Shown piece by piece: positions 36,519 through 45,684 of a stretch of DNA of 64,000 bases; positions within the stretch are counted from its first letter, which is position 1, and each line of letters opens with the position of its first letter. The position numbers and the translations under genes are program-made. This DNA is from Streptomyces griseoluteus. Its GTDB lineage: Bacteria; Actinomycetota; Actinomycetes; Streptomycetales; Streptomycetaceae. The DNA lies in NCBI RefSeq assembly GCF_004784465.1, contig NZ_SRRU01000003.1, forward strand, positions 496,001 through 560,000. Direction: 5' to 3'. The notes below the pieces were generated by a model. It was not told the DNA's origin and searched no databases. It saw only the letters and a program-made list of their open reading frames with translations.

Positions 36519-36547
36519 ACCATAGGGCGGCCCTGATGCTTGGTCAA
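36519..36547 (-). promoter_or_regulatory. Promoter of the GntR gene
   Basis: On the minus strand TTGACC (36547-36542), a 17-bp spacer and TATGGT (36524-36519): a good vegetative-type promoter giving a leader of about 70 nt. The -35 lies inside the palindrome at 36540-36553. Confidence 0.7.
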
Positions 36548-36553
36548 GACCAA
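36540..36553. promoter_or_regulatory. Candidate GntR/HutC operator
   Basis: Perfect palindrome TTGGTC-AA-GACCAA, of the TGGTC..GACCA form bound by HutC-type regulators such as DasR. It covers the -35 of the gntR promoter, so repression by blocking polymerase is the natural reading. Confidence 0.65.
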
Positions 36554-36599
36554 TTGTCCCATCCCTGCCCACTCGCCCGGTGCCCGGGTGACCGAGCGT

Positions 36600-37514
36600 T
36601 CACATGGAGTTCGCACGCCGAGGGGCTCCGTCCCCGGCGAGGACGCGCAGCTTGTCCGGGTTGCGGATGATGTAGACGGCGCTGATCGCGCCGTCGGTGA
36701 TGCCGAGCTGGAACAGGGTGTCCGGCCTGCCCTCGGACAGCACGAGCACCGCGACACCGCCGTTCACCTCGATGAACCGGTGGGTCATGTCGGGCAGCAG
36801 GTTCTTCGAGGACACCCCGGCGAGGAAGCGTCCCACCTTGTCCGCGGTGAACAGCACCCGCACCGGGGCCTTGGCCTTGCCGCCGCTGTCGCCGACCAGA
36901 CGGGCGTCGGGCGCGAGCAGGGACATCAGCCCGTCGAGGTCACCCTCCGTGGCCGCCGCGAGGAACCGCTCGGTCAGTTTCCGGCGCTGGGCGGGGTCGA
37001 CGTCGTAGCGCGGCCGGCGTTCCTCCACGTGTCTGCGGGCCCGCGCGGCCAGCTGCCGTACGGCGGGCTCGCCCCGGTCCAGCAGCTCCGCGATCTCGGC
37101 GTACGGATAGCCGAACGCCTCCCGCAGCACGAACACCGCGCGCTCCAGCGGGGACAGCGACTCCAGTACGACGAGGACGGCGACGGACACGGAGTCGGCG
37201 AGCAGCGCCCGGTCGGCGGTGTCCGGGACGGTGTCCCCGAAATCGGTGGTGTAGGGCTCGGGCAGCCAGGGGCCGACGTACGCCTCGCCGCGCGACTTGA
37301 CCTGCCGGAGCCGGTCCAGGGCCAGCCGGGTGGTGACGCGGACCAGGTAGGCGCGGGGTTCGCGGACCTCGGCGCGATCGGCGCGGGACCAGCGCAGCCA
37401 GGCGTCCTGCACCACGTCCTCCGCGTCCGCGACGCGGCCCAGCATGCGGTAGGCGACGCCGGTCAGCAGTGGACGGTTCTCTTCGAAGACATCGATCGCG
37501 GTCTCGGTCGTCAC
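36600..37514 (-). CDS. ECF41-type RNA polymerase sigma factor with SnoaL-like C-terminal domain
   Basis: 304 residues. Sigma-2 region (GVAYRMLGRVADAEDVVQDAWLRW), the ECF41 linker motif WLPEP (83-87), sigma-4 (LSPLERAVFVLREAFGYPYAEIAELL) and a fused SnoaL-like domain with DSGGK (209-213), the ECF41 DGGGK element. In this group the C-terminal domain replaces a separate anti-sigma factor. The GTG at 37514 has GGGATGGGA upstream; ATG at 37523 is the alternative. Divergent from an alpha/beta hydrolase, a possible target. Confidence 0.92.
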   Translation of the reverse strand: MTTETAIDVFEENRPLLTGVAYRMLGRVADAEDVVQDAWLRWSRADRAEVREPRAYLVRVTTRLALDRLRQVKSRGEAYVGPWLPEPYTTDFGDTVPDTADRALLADSVSVAVLVVLESLSPLERAVFVLREAFGYPYAEIAELLDRGEPAVRQLAARARRHVEERRPRYDVDPAQRRKLTERFLAAATEGDLDGLMSLLAPDARLVGDSGGKAKAPVRVLFTADKVGRFLAGVSSKNLLPDMTHRFIEVNGGVAVLVLSEGRPDTLFQLGITDGAISAVYIIRNPDKLRVLAGDGAPRRANSM

Positions 37515-37662
37515 GGTTCCCATCCCATCCCGGCGCACCCGCCGGTGTCCAGACGAATTCGGTCGTTCCTGGCGCGTTGCGGAGCCCGGCGGGGCGGCGC
37601 CGGGCGGGGCGGGCGAAGGTCTGAGATCATCCGCTCGTACGCCGTCGAGCAGGGGGAATGCC

Positions 37663-38436
37663 GTGAGCATCCGGGACGCAGTCGTCACCGCCGCAGGTGA
37701 CCGCATCCGCTGGGTGGAGCTGCCGGGGAGCGACGCGCCCCGCGTCTATCTGCACGGTCTGGGTGCCACGGCGGCCGCCTACTTCGCCGAGGCGGCCACC
37801 CATCCGCTGGTCGCGGGGCACCGCACGCTCCTGGTCGACCTGCTGGGACACGGGCTGAGCGACCGGCCGCACGACTTCGACTACAGCCTCGAGTCGCACG
37901 CCGGGGCACTGGCCGCCGCGCTGGCCGGGGCCGGGGTGACGGGGGCCGAGGTGATCGCGCACAGCATGGGCGGTGCCGTCGCGATCGTGCTGGCCGACCG
38001 GCACCCGGAGCTGGTGTCCCGGCTGATGCTGATCGACGCCAACCTCGACCCGGTGGAGCCCGCCAGGGGCGCGCTCGGCAGCGCCGGCATCGCGGCCTAC
38101 TCCGAGGCGGAGTTCGCGGACGGCGGGTGGGAGGAGGTCCGGGACCGGACCGGCGCGTTCTGGTGGGCCACCATGCGGCTGACCGACCGTACGGCCCTGC
38201 ACCGCAGCGCCGCCGGGCTCGCCCGTGGCACGGTCCCGACCATGCGGGAGCTGCTGGTGCGCCTGGACATTCCGCGCACCTTCCTCCGCCCCGAGGCCGA
38301 CGGGCCGCTGCCGGGCGAGGACGGGCTGCGGGAGGCCGGGGTGTCCGTGGTCGCGGTCGCGGACTGCGGGCACAACGTCATGCTGGACGCCCCCGAGGCC
38401 TTCGCCAGCCTGGTCGCCGCGGCGCTCGCGGCCTGA
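37663..38436 (+). CDS. Alpha/beta hydrolase
   Basis: 257 residues with nucleophile elbow VIAHSMGGAV, oxyanion region LHGLGATAAAYF and catalytic His in DCGHNVMLD. GTG start with AGGGGGA upstream. No signal peptide. Substrate unknown. Divergent from the ECF41 sigma gene; first of two tandem unrelated-substrate hydrolases. Confidence 0.88.
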   Translation: MSIRDAVVTAAGDRIRWVELPGSDAPRVYLHGLGATAAAYFAEAATHPLVAGHRTLLVDLLGHGLSDRPHDFDYSLESHAGALAAALAGAGVTGAEVIAHSMGGAVAIVLADRHPELVSRLMLIDANLDPVEPARGALGSAGIAAYSEAEFADGGWEEVRDRTGAFWWATMRLTDRTALHRSAAGLARGTVPTMRELLVRLDIPRTFLRPEADGPLPGEDGLREAGVSVVAVADCGHNVMLDAPEAFASLVAAALAA

Positions 38437-38539
38437 AATCAGCGGAGTTCAGCGACACGGTGCGCGGGGCTACCCGCCGGTAGCAATTGCTGACAAGCTG
38501 TCTACGGCGTCCGTCAGCAGCCGTACCGAGGAGCTTCGT

Positions 38540-39385
38540 ATGTCCGCCACCGTCTCCTTCCAGGTTCCCGCCCCGGCCGGGACGAAGGATGTGACCGTCT
38601 CGTACCAGCGGGTGGGGCGGGGTGATCCGCTGGTGCTGCTGCACGGCATCGGGCACCACCGGCAGGCGTGGGACCCGGTGGTGGACATCCTTTCGACCGA
38701 GCGCGAGGTGATCGCCGTGGACCTGCCCGGCTTCGGCGCCTCGCCGGACCTGCCCGACGGCCTCGCCCACGATCTCCCGACGATCAACTCCGTGCTGGGC
38801 GCGCTGTTCGAGGCGCTGGACCTCGACCGCCCGCACGTGGCCGGGAACTCCCTCGGCGGGCTGCTCGCGCTGGAGCTGGGCCGGGAGAAGGCCGTACGGT
38901 CCGTCACCGCGCTGGCCCCGGCGGGGTTCTGGACCGAGGCCGAGCGGCGGTACGCCTTCGGCGTGCTGCTCACCATGCGCGGGCTTGCCCAGCGGCTGCC
39001 ACTGCCGGTGGTGGAGCGGTTGTCCCGCAGCGCGGCCGGCCGCACCGCGCTGACCAGCACCATCTACCGGCGTCCCGCACGCCGGGCCCCGGAGGCGGTG
39101 GTCGCGGAGACGCTGGCACTGGCCGGGGCCACCGCGTTCGAGGCGACGCTGCGCACCGGCACCACCGTGCGGTTCACTGACCCGCTGGCCGGCGTTCCGG
39201 TCACCGTGGCCTGGGGTGCGCACGACCGGATTCTGCTGCGCCGCCAGGGTGTGCGGGCCAAGCGGATCATCCCGCACGCCCGGCTGGTCCGGCTGCCCGG
39301 CTGCGGACACGTCCCGATGAACGACGACCCGGCGCTCGTCGCCCGCGTCATCCTGGACGGCAGCAGCCGCGCGGTCGGCGCCTGA
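38540..39385 (+). CDS. Alpha/beta hydrolase
   Basis: 281 residues. LLHGIGHHRQAWDPV (oxyanion), nucleophile VAGNSLGGLLAL, acid near WGAHDRILL and base in PGCGHVPMNDD. GAGGAG lies upstream of the ATG. Resembles haloalkane-dehalogenase/esterase-like hydrolases; the precise reaction cannot be told. Separated from the previous hydrolase by 100 bp. Confidence 0.88.
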   Translation: MSATVSFQVPAPAGTKDVTVSYQRVGRGDPLVLLHGIGHHRQAWDPVVDILSTEREVIAVDLPGFGASPDLPDGLAHDLPTINSVLGALFEALDLDRPHVAGNSLGGLLALELGREKAVRSVTALAPAGFWTEAERRYAFGVLLTMRGLAQRLPLPVVERLSRSAAGRTALTSTIYRRPARRAPEAVVAETLALAGATAFEATLRTGTTVRFTDPLAGVPVTVAWGAHDRILLRRQGVRAKRIIPHARLVRLPGCGHVPMNDDPALVARVILDGSSRAVGA

Positions 39386-39583
39386 CGTCCCGTACCCTCG
39401 GAGGCGTGTCGCGCACCGGCGTCATCCCCCGGAGCGCGGCACGCCAACCGCGAGCCGGAGCAGCGGCTTTGACGGGGCGTCCGCTGGTGGTGGAAAGTGC
39501 GACGAAGTCGGGCACAACGATGCTTAACCCATAGGTCACAGAGCGTTCGTGATCACGCAACACCATTCCTGCACAGTGGCCGC

Positions 39584-41005
39584 ATGACTGCGGACATCTC
39601 TCGAACGAACCGGAAATCGACGCCGGGCGCGATCCGGACCCGGCACGGGCGTCCCGTGCACCACTGGCGGCGGGACCTCGTCGAACTCGCGGCCCTGTTC
39701 ACGGCCGTCGCGGTGGCCGACGCGGTGGCGAACCTGATCGGGCACGGCCCCGACGGTCCCGCCCTGCTACTGATCTCGGCGCTCGCCCTGGCGGCGACGG
39801 CCGGGTTCCACACCTGGTGGGCCCGGCGCCATGTGCACGCACCGCCCACCGGTGACACCAGCGATACCGGCGCCCGGCCGAGCGCGTCCGCGCACCCGGC
39901 CGGGCCGTCCGCGCAAGGAGGCCCCGGCGCCCTGTGGCGGATGCGGACGACCGTACGGGACGAACCCGGCTCGCTGGCCGCGCTCTGCACGGCGCTGGCC
40001 ACGCACCGGGTCGACATCCTGAGCCTCCAGACGCACCCGCTGGCCGACGGCACCGTGGACGAGTTCCTGCTGCGGGCCCCGGACCCCCTGACGGCCGCCG
40101 AACTGACCCGTGTGATCGCGGAGTCGGGCGGCAGTTCCACCTGGATCGAGCGGGCCGACGCCCACGATCTGGTCGACGCCCCCACCCGCGTCCTGAGCCT
40201 CGCCACCCGCACCGCACTGGACGCGGCCGAACTCCCGCTGGCCCTGCGCCAGTTGCTCGGCCGGTGCACGATCCGCTCGCTGCCCGCCGGCACGCGCGGC
40301 GAACCGGTGCCCGCCGAAGGGGTGCTGGAGGACACCGTGCTCCGCCTGCGGGCGCCGGGCGGGGGCGTGCTGAGCGTGGAGCGGCCGTATCTGCCCTTCA
40401 CCCCCACCGAGTTCGCGCGGGCCCGGGCGCTGGTGGAGCTGGACAGCCGCCTCGGCCCGCGCATCCCGCGCGCGCACGACGTGCTGACGCTGCCCGAGGG
40501 CAACGCGATCACCGTGCGCCGGGTCGACACCGGCGACCTGGACGCGGCCCGGGCGATGCACGAGCGCTGCTCGGACCGCACCCTCGACCTGCGCTACCAC
40601 GGGCCGGTGCGCGACGCCGACCGCTATCTGAACCACCTGCTCAGCCCGCGCTTCGGCCGCACCCTGGCCGCGCAGACCGCCTCGGGCCGCCTGGTCGGCC
40701 TCGGTCATCTGCTGTGGGACGGCGAGGAGACCGAGGTCGCCCTGCTGGTCGAGGACGACTGGCAGCGGCGCGGTGTCGGCGCCGAGCTGCTGGAGCGGCT
40801 GGTGCGGATGGCGGTGGAGGCGGGCTGCGCGAGTGTGTACGCGGTGACCCGCTCCGCCAACACCGGGATGGTCGCCGCGATGCGCGGACTCGGGCTGCCC
40901 CTGGACTACCAGGTCGAGGAGGGCACCCTCGTGATCACCGCCCGGCTGGACCCGGCCCGCACCGGCACCCCTTCGAGGCGCGACGACGAGCAGCTCCGGC
41001 TCTGA
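39584..41005 (+). CDS. Membrane-anchored ACT-GNAT fusion protein
   Basis: 473 residues. Two TM helices near residues 33-53 and 58-80, a Pro/Ser-rich linker, an ACT small-molecule-binding domain at about 118-193 (RTTVRDEPGSLAALCTALATHRVDI), a middle region, and a C-terminal GNAT domain (about 306-460) with motif A DDWQRRGVGAELLERL. Suggests an acetyltransferase controlled by an amino acid, similar in concept to ACT-linked protein acetyltransferases of actinobacteria. ATG at 39584 preferred, although the ribosome-binding site is weak. Confidence 0.82.
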   Translation: MTADISRTNRKSTPGAIRTRHGRPVHHWRRDLVELAALFTAVAVADAVANLIGHGPDGPALLLISALALAATAGFHTWWARRHVHAPPTGDTSDTGARPSASAHPAGPSAQGGPGALWRMRTTVRDEPGSLAALCTALATHRVDILSLQTHPLADGTVDEFLLRAPDPLTAAELTRVIAESGGSSTWIERADAHDLVDAPTRVLSLATRTALDAAELPLALRQLLGRCTIRSLPAGTRGEPVPAEGVLEDTVLRLRAPGGGVLSVERPYLPFTPTEFARARALVELDSRLGPRIPRAHDVLTLPEGNAITVRRVDTGDLDAARAMHERCSDRTLDLRYHGPVRDADRYLNHLLSPRFGRTLAAQTASGRLVGLGHLLWDGEETEVALLVEDDWQRRGVGAELLERLVRMAVEAGCASVYAVTRSANTGMVAAMRGLGLPLDYQVEEGTLVITARLDPARTGTPSRRDDEQLRL

Positions 41006-41020
41006 CCTCCCGGTACGGCG

Positions 41021-41053
41021 GACGGCCCGGCGGTGACCAGCCGCCGGGCCGTC
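41021..41053. terminator. Strong bidirectional terminator
   Basis: Perfect 13-bp inverted repeat GACGGCCCGGCGG / CCGCCGGGCCGTC with a 7-nt loop, between convergent genes ending at 41005 and 41081. Confidence 0.85.
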
Positions 41054-41080
41054 GTCATGGGAATTCCTTGTGACAGAAAC

Positions 41081-42271
41081 TCAGTTGACGCCTTCGAAGA
41101 GCGGCACCGGCGCCAGAACCCGCTCCCCCAGCGCGCCGGACAGGTCGGCCCACAGGTCCTCGGTGTCCTCCAGGCCGACCGAGAGCCGCAGCAGCCGGTC
41201 GCCCACTCCGGCGCCGTGCCGGTCGATGGTGTCCACGATGCGGTGGCTGATGGACGCCGGGTGCTGGATGAGGGTGTCGACGCTGCCCAGGCTGACCGCC
41301 GGGGTGATCAGCCGGACACGGGCGATCACCTCGTGCGGGTCGCCGTGCACCTCGAAGGCGACCATCGCGCCGCCCAGCTCCGGGTAGTGGACGCGGGACA
41401 CGCGCGGGTCGGCGGCAAGCCTGCGGGCCAGCTCGGCGGCGGTCGCGGAGGCCGCGCGGACCCGGACCGGCAGCGTGGCCAGACCGCGCAGCAGCAGATA
41501 GCCGGCCAGCGGGTGCAGCACCCCGCCGGTGGCGAACCGTATTCGCCGCAGTTGCCCGGCGAACTCCTCGTCGCAGGCCACCACTCCGGCCATGACGTCG
41601 CCGTGCCCGCCGAGGTACTTGGTGGCGCTGTGCAGCACCAGCCGCGCGCCGTGCTCGGCCGGGCGTTGCAGGACGGGCGTGGCGAAGGTGTTGTCGACGA
41701 GCAGCGGTACGGTCCCGCAGGAGTGGGCGACGGCCCGGATGTCGACCTCGGTGAGGGTGGGGTTGGCCGGGGACTCGACCAGCACCAGACCGGTGTCGGG
41801 GCGCAGCGCCGCCGCGATCCCGGCCGGGTCGGTCCAGGTGACCTCGGTGCCCAGCAGTCCGGCGGTCAGCAGGTGGTCGCTGCATCCGTACAGCGGCCGG
41901 ACCGCGACCACATGGCGCAGGCCGGCGGCCGAGCGGGCGAGCAGCACGGCGCTGAGCGCGGCCATACCGCTGGCGAACGCGACGGCGGACTCGGTGCCTT
42001 CGAGGCGGGCGAGGCCGGTCTCGAAGCGGGCCACGGTCGGGTTGCCGAGCCGGGCGTAGACGGGCGGGCCCTCGGGGAGGATGCCTTCGGCCGCGAAGGC
42101 GTCGATGCGGGCGGCCTCGTCCCGGCTGTCGTGGGAGGGGTAGGTGGTGGAGAGGTCGATGGGCGGGGTGTGCAGGCCCTGTGCGGTCAGGTCCTCCCGG
42201 CCGGCGTGCACGGCCTCGGTGGCCAGTGCCCTGCGTACGGTGTCGGCGGCGCCGTTGCTGCTCGATTCCAT
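41081..42271 (-). CDS. PLP-dependent Cys/Met metabolism enzyme (cystathionine gamma-lyase/methionine gamma-lyase type)
   Basis: 396 residues. PLP-binding lysine in LVLHSATKYLGGHGD, YARLGNPTVARFE, FASGMAALSAVLL and DNTFATPVLQRP are the family hallmarks. Cannot decide between gamma-lyase and gamma-synthase from sequence. ATG at 42271 lacks a ribosome-binding site. A divergent Lrp/AsnC regulator 59 bp away suggests amino-acid-responsive control, favouring a catabolic lyase. Confidence 0.9.
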   Translation of the reverse strand: MESSSNGAADTVRRALATEAVHAGREDLTAQGLHTPPIDLSTTYPSHDSRDEAARIDAFAAEGILPEGPPVYARLGNPTVARFETGLARLEGTESAVAFASGMAALSAVLLARSAAGLRHVVAVRPLYGCSDHLLTAGLLGTEVTWTDPAGIAAALRPDTGLVLVESPANPTLTEVDIRAVAHSCGTVPLLVDNTFATPVLQRPAEHGARLVLHSATKYLGGHGDVMAGVVACDEEFAGQLRRIRFATGGVLHPLAGYLLLRGLATLPVRVRAASATAAELARRLAADPRVSRVHYPELGGAMVAFEVHGDPHEVIARVRLITPAVSLGSVDTLIQHPASISHRIVDTIDRHGAGVGDRLLRLSVGLEDTEDLWADLSGALGERVLAPVPLFEGVN

Positions 42272-42281
42272 GACCGAAGGG

Positions 42282-42324
42282 TGAACACTCAACGGGTTCA
42301 GGGGGCTGAAAGCCGTGTTACGTT
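42282..42324. promoter_or_regulatory. Divergent promoter/operator of the Lrp and Cys/Met genes
   Basis: Inverted repeat TGAAC-N9-GTTCA (42282-42300) lies midway between the divergent starts. TACGTT (42319-42324) sits 6 nt before the lrp-type ATG, implying a leaderless mRNA, with the right arm of the repeat at the -35 position. Autoregulation is inferred. Confidence 0.5.
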
Positions 42325-42330
42325 CGGCCG

Positions 42331-42816
42331 ATGGACGCCTCTGTCGTACTGGACCCGGTGGATCTGCATCTGCTCCGGCTGCTGCAGAACGACGCCCGGA
42401 CCACGTACCGCGATCTCGCCGCACGGGTGGGGGTGGCACCGTCGACCTGTCTGGACCGGGTGGCCCGGCTGCGCCGGTCGGGCGTGATCCTCGGCCATCA
42501 GCTCCGGCTGGATCCGGCGAAGCTGGGCCGGGGCCTGCAGGCGCTGCTGTCGGTGCAGGTCAGGCCGCACCGGCGGGAGCTGGTCGGGCCGTTCGTGGAG
42601 CGGGTGCGGGCGCTGCCGGAGGCGCGGACGGTGTTCCATCTGACCGGCCCGGACGACTACCTGGTGCATGTGGCGGTCGCCGACATGGCCGACCTCCAGC
42701 GGCTGGTGCTGGACGAGTTCACCTCGCGGCGTGAAGTGGCGCGGGTCGAGACCCGGTTGATCTTCCAGCAGTGGGAGTGCGGGCCCCTGCTGCCGCCGGG
42801 TCATGCCGAGAGCTGA
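42331..42816 (+). CDS. Lrp/AsnC-family transcriptional regulator
   Basis: 161 residues: N-terminal HTH (VDLHLLRLLQNDARTTYRDLAARVGVAPSTCLDRVARLRRSGVI split across helices) and C-terminal RAM effector domain. Divergent from the Cys/Met PLP enzyme, the probable target. Confidence 0.93.
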   Translation: MDASVVLDPVDLHLLRLLQNDARTTYRDLAARVGVAPSTCLDRVARLRRSGVILGHQLRLDPAKLGRGLQALLSVQVRPHRRELVGPFVERVRALPEARTVFHLTGPDDYLVHVAVADMADLQRLVLDEFTSRREVARVETRLIFQQWECGPLLPPGHAES

Positions 42817-42869
42817 AATCACCGGTGCACGGGTGACGCGGGCGCGCCTCTGGTATCAGGATGGGCGCC

Positions 42870-44558
42870 ATGTCCGACACCAAGAGCTTGCTGCCCCGTC
42901 AGGTCGCCGACGCCTATGTGGATGACCTCATCGCCCTCGACCCGGTCACCGGCACGTACCTCGGTGTGCGGGAGAGTTCCCGCCGGTTGCCCGACTACTC
43001 CCCCGCCGGCCAGGAGGCCCTGGCCGGTCTTGCGCGTACGACGCTCGCCCGGCTGGACGAGGCCGAGCGCCTGCCAGGCGCGGACAGTGACGCCGAGCGC
43101 CGCTGCGGGCGGCTGCTGCGGGAGCGGCTGACCGCCCACCTGGCCATGCACGACGCGCACGAACACCTGCGCGCGGTCGGCAACATGCACACACCGGGTC
43201 ACTCGGTGCGGGACATCTTCTCCGTGACCCCGCAGGAGACCGAGGAGGACTGGGCGGCCCTCGTCGAGCGGCTCCGCGCCGTCCCGGCGGCCTACGAGGG
43301 CTACCGCGCCTCCCTCGCCCTCGGTCTGGAGCGCGGTCTGTACGCGGCGCCCCGGCCGACGGCCACCTTCGTCGAGCAGCTCACCGAGTGGGCGGACACC
43401 GGCGAGGGGCGCGGCTGGTTCGAGGACTTCGCCGCGGCCGGTCCCGAGGCGCTGCGCGCGGAGCTGGACGAGGCGGCCCGCGCGGCGACGGCCTCGGTGG
43501 TTTCCCTGCGCGACTGGATGCGGGACGTGTACGCCCCGGCCGTCGCGGACGCCCCGAACACGGTGGGCCGTGAGCGGTACGCCCGTTGCGCCCGCTACTT
43601 CAACGGCACCGACCTGGACCTGGACGAGGCGTACGCCTACGGCTGGTCGGAATTCCACCGCCTGCTCGGCGAGATGGAGAAGGAGGCGCAGAAGGTGCTG
43701 CCGGGCGCCGGGACGCCGTGGGTGGCGCTGGCGCACCTGGACGAGCACGGCCGGCACATCGACGGCGTGGACGAGGTCCGGGAGTGGCTGCAGGGCCTGA
43801 TGGACCGGGCGATCGCCGATCTGGACGGCACCCACTTCGAACTCGCCGAACGGGTACGGCGGGTGGAGTCCCGTATCGCCCCGCCGGGCGGCGCTGCGGC
43901 CCCGTACTACACGGGGCCCTCGGAGGACTTCTCCCGGCCGGGCCGGACCTGGCTGCCGACGATGGGCGAGACCCGGTTCCCGGTGTACGACCTGGTGTCC
44001 ACCTGGTACCACGAGGGCGTGCCCGGCCATCACCTGCAGATCGCGCAGTGGGCGCACGTCGCGACGGACCTGTCCCGCTACCAGGCCACGGTGGGCATGG
44101 TCAGCGCCAACGCCGAGGGCTGGGCGCTGTACGCGGAGCGGCTGATGGACGAGCTGGGCTATCTCACGGACGCGGAGGAGCGGCTCGGCTACCTGGACGC
44201 GCAGATGATGCGCGCGGTCCGGGTGATCATCGACATCGGTATGCACCTGGAGCTGGAGATCCCGGCGGACTCGCCGTTCCACCCCGGTGAGCGGTGGACG
44301 CCGGAGCTCGCGGAGGAGTTCTTCCGGGCGCACAGCAGCCGTCCGGCGGACTTCGTGGTGAGCGAGCTGACCCGCTATCTGACGATGCCAGGCCAGGCGA
44401 TCGGCTACAAGCTGGGCGAGCGGGCCTGGCTGCTCGGCCGGGAGCGGGCGCGGGAGCGGCACGGTGACTCCTTCGACCCGAAGGCGTGGCACATGGCGGC
44501 GCTGTCCCAGGGTTCGCTCGGCCTGGACGACCTGGTGGACGAGTTGTCCCGGCTCTGA
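42870..44558 (+). CDS. DUF885-family protein, probable metallohydrolase
   Basis: 562 residues. The DUF885 signature WYHEGVPGHHLQIAQW (HEGxPGHH, a probable metal site) and SANAEGWALYAERLMDELG are both present; related proteins are predicted zinc peptidases. No signal peptide. ATG at 42870 (MSDTKSLLP) preferred over ATG at 42861. Substrate unknown. Confidence 0.9.
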   Translation: MSDTKSLLPRQVADAYVDDLIALDPVTGTYLGVRESSRRLPDYSPAGQEALAGLARTTLARLDEAERLPGADSDAERRCGRLLRERLTAHLAMHDAHEHLRAVGNMHTPGHSVRDIFSVTPQETEEDWAALVERLRAVPAAYEGYRASLALGLERGLYAAPRPTATFVEQLTEWADTGEGRGWFEDFAAAGPEALRAELDEAARAATASVVSLRDWMRDVYAPAVADAPNTVGRERYARCARYFNGTDLDLDEAYAYGWSEFHRLLGEMEKEAQKVLPGAGTPWVALAHLDEHGRHIDGVDEVREWLQGLMDRAIADLDGTHFELAERVRRVESRIAPPGGAAAPYYTGPSEDFSRPGRTWLPTMGETRFPVYDLVSTWYHEGVPGHHLQIAQWAHVATDLSRYQATVGMVSANAEGWALYAERLMDELGYLTDAEERLGYLDAQMMRAVRVIIDIGMHLELEIPADSPFHPGERWTPELAEEFFRAHSSRPADFVVSELTRYLTMPGQAIGYKLGERAWLLGRERARERHGDSFDPKAWHMAALSQGSLGLDDLVDELSRL

Positions 44559-44649
44559 CTCGGCCGTACGGCCGTGCCCGGGTGGCGTGGCTCCCGTACC
44601 GGCTGCTTGCTGGTGCGGGGGCCGTCGCACGAGGGAGGTGGGCCGCCCA

Positions 44650-45316
44650 TGCAGCGCAACGGCCCGGACCGGGCGTTGGAGACGCCCCGGGCGGCCGGGC
44701 CGGCCGGGGGGTGTTCGCGCTGCTGCTGGCGGCGACGATCGTGCTGCTGCGGCCCGGCATCCCCGAGGGGGCCCACGCGGCCGGTGCCGAGGGGTTCACG
44801 GACTCCACCCGGCGGGACGCGGTATGAGCGGCGCTGGCGCTGGTCCCGTTCGCCGGCCTCTTCTTCCTGTGGTTCCTGGGCGCGGTGCGCGCCCACGTGG
44901 GCGACGTGGAGGACCGGTTCCTGGCGACGGTGCTGCTGGGCAGCGGCCTGGTCCTCACCGCCACCCTCTTCGGCGCGGCCGCCCCCGCCACGGCGGTACT
45001 GGCCGTGGCCCACCACGCCGGCAGCGCGCCCTCGCTCACCACCTGGGACTTCGGGCGGCATTTCGCGTACACGCTGCTGACGGACTACGCGATGCGGATG
45101 GCGGCCGTCTTCGTGTCGTCCATGTCGGTGATCGGCACGCGGATGGGCGTGCTGCCGCGCTGGCTGACGGCGGTGGGCGCGGTGACCGCGCTGCTGCTGC
45201 TCTTCGTCTCCTCCAACGTGCCCTGGGCGGAACTGGTCTTCCCCGCCTGGCCGCTGCTGCTGAGCGTGCACATCCTGCTGGCCGGCGGGCGCCGGCGGCG
45301 CGTGACCCCGGCCTGA
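44650..45316 (+). pseudogene. Broken gene for a small multi-TM membrane protein
   Basis: ATG at 44650 has a good ribosome-binding site (GGGAGGTGGG). The frame begins MQRNGPDRALETPRAAG, then needs a +1 base at the G6 run near 44708 to continue into VFALLLAATIVLLRPG. That second frame meets an in-frame TGA at 44825-44827 (GTA TGA GCG, where CGA would read on) and then resumes ALVPFAGLFFLWFLGAVRAHVGD and four further TM helices to 45316. Two independent lesions mark it as a pseudogene, unless the G run is a sequencing error. Function unknown. Confidence 0.7.
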
Positions 45317-45423
45317 CCGGCTCACCCGATCGGCGCGTCCCGACGCGCGGCCCCGGCACCGGCGCGCCGATGCTTGCGGTCGGGGGACGAGCGGAGCCGA
45401 CCACCGGAAAGGGCGCAGCGCGG

Positions 45424-45684
45424 ATGCGGATCGTCGTCGATCTCAACAAGTGCCAGGGATACGCCCAGTGTGCGTTCCTCGCCCCCGACGTGTTCACCAT
45501 GCACGGCGAGGAGGCGCTGCTCTACAACCCGCACGCCGCCGAGGAGGAGCGGGCCGCGGTCGCCCGCGCCGCCGCCGCCTGCCCGGTGCAGGCGATCACG
45601 GTGGAGGGTCTGCACGAGGGCGCGCCCGTCGAGCCCGTGCAGGTCTTCTCCGGTGCCCCCTGGGAGCCGCGCGATGGCCGCTGA
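45424..45684 (+). CDS. 3Fe-4S ferredoxin (P450 redox partner)
   Basis: 86 residues. Cys10, Cys16 (CQGYAQC) and Cys53 (ACPVQAI) are the three ligands; the missing fourth cysteine indicates a 3Fe-4S cluster, as in many Streptomyces P450 ferredoxins. It overlaps the reductase gene by 11 nt. Confidence 0.93.
   Translation: MRIVVDLNKCQGYAQCAFLAPDVFTMHGEEALLYNPHAAEEERAAVARAAAACPVQAITVEGLHEGAPVEPVQVFSGAPWEPRDGR

Noticed and set aside
36540..36553. DasR dre site pointing to chitin regulon control
   Set aside because: Close in form, but the neighbouring HutC-type regulator is the more likely binder and no aminosugar genes are nearby.
44825..44827. TGA as selenocysteine codon
   Set aside because: A frameshift lies upstream and no SECIS-like element or selenoprotein family match was seen; pseudogene is simpler.
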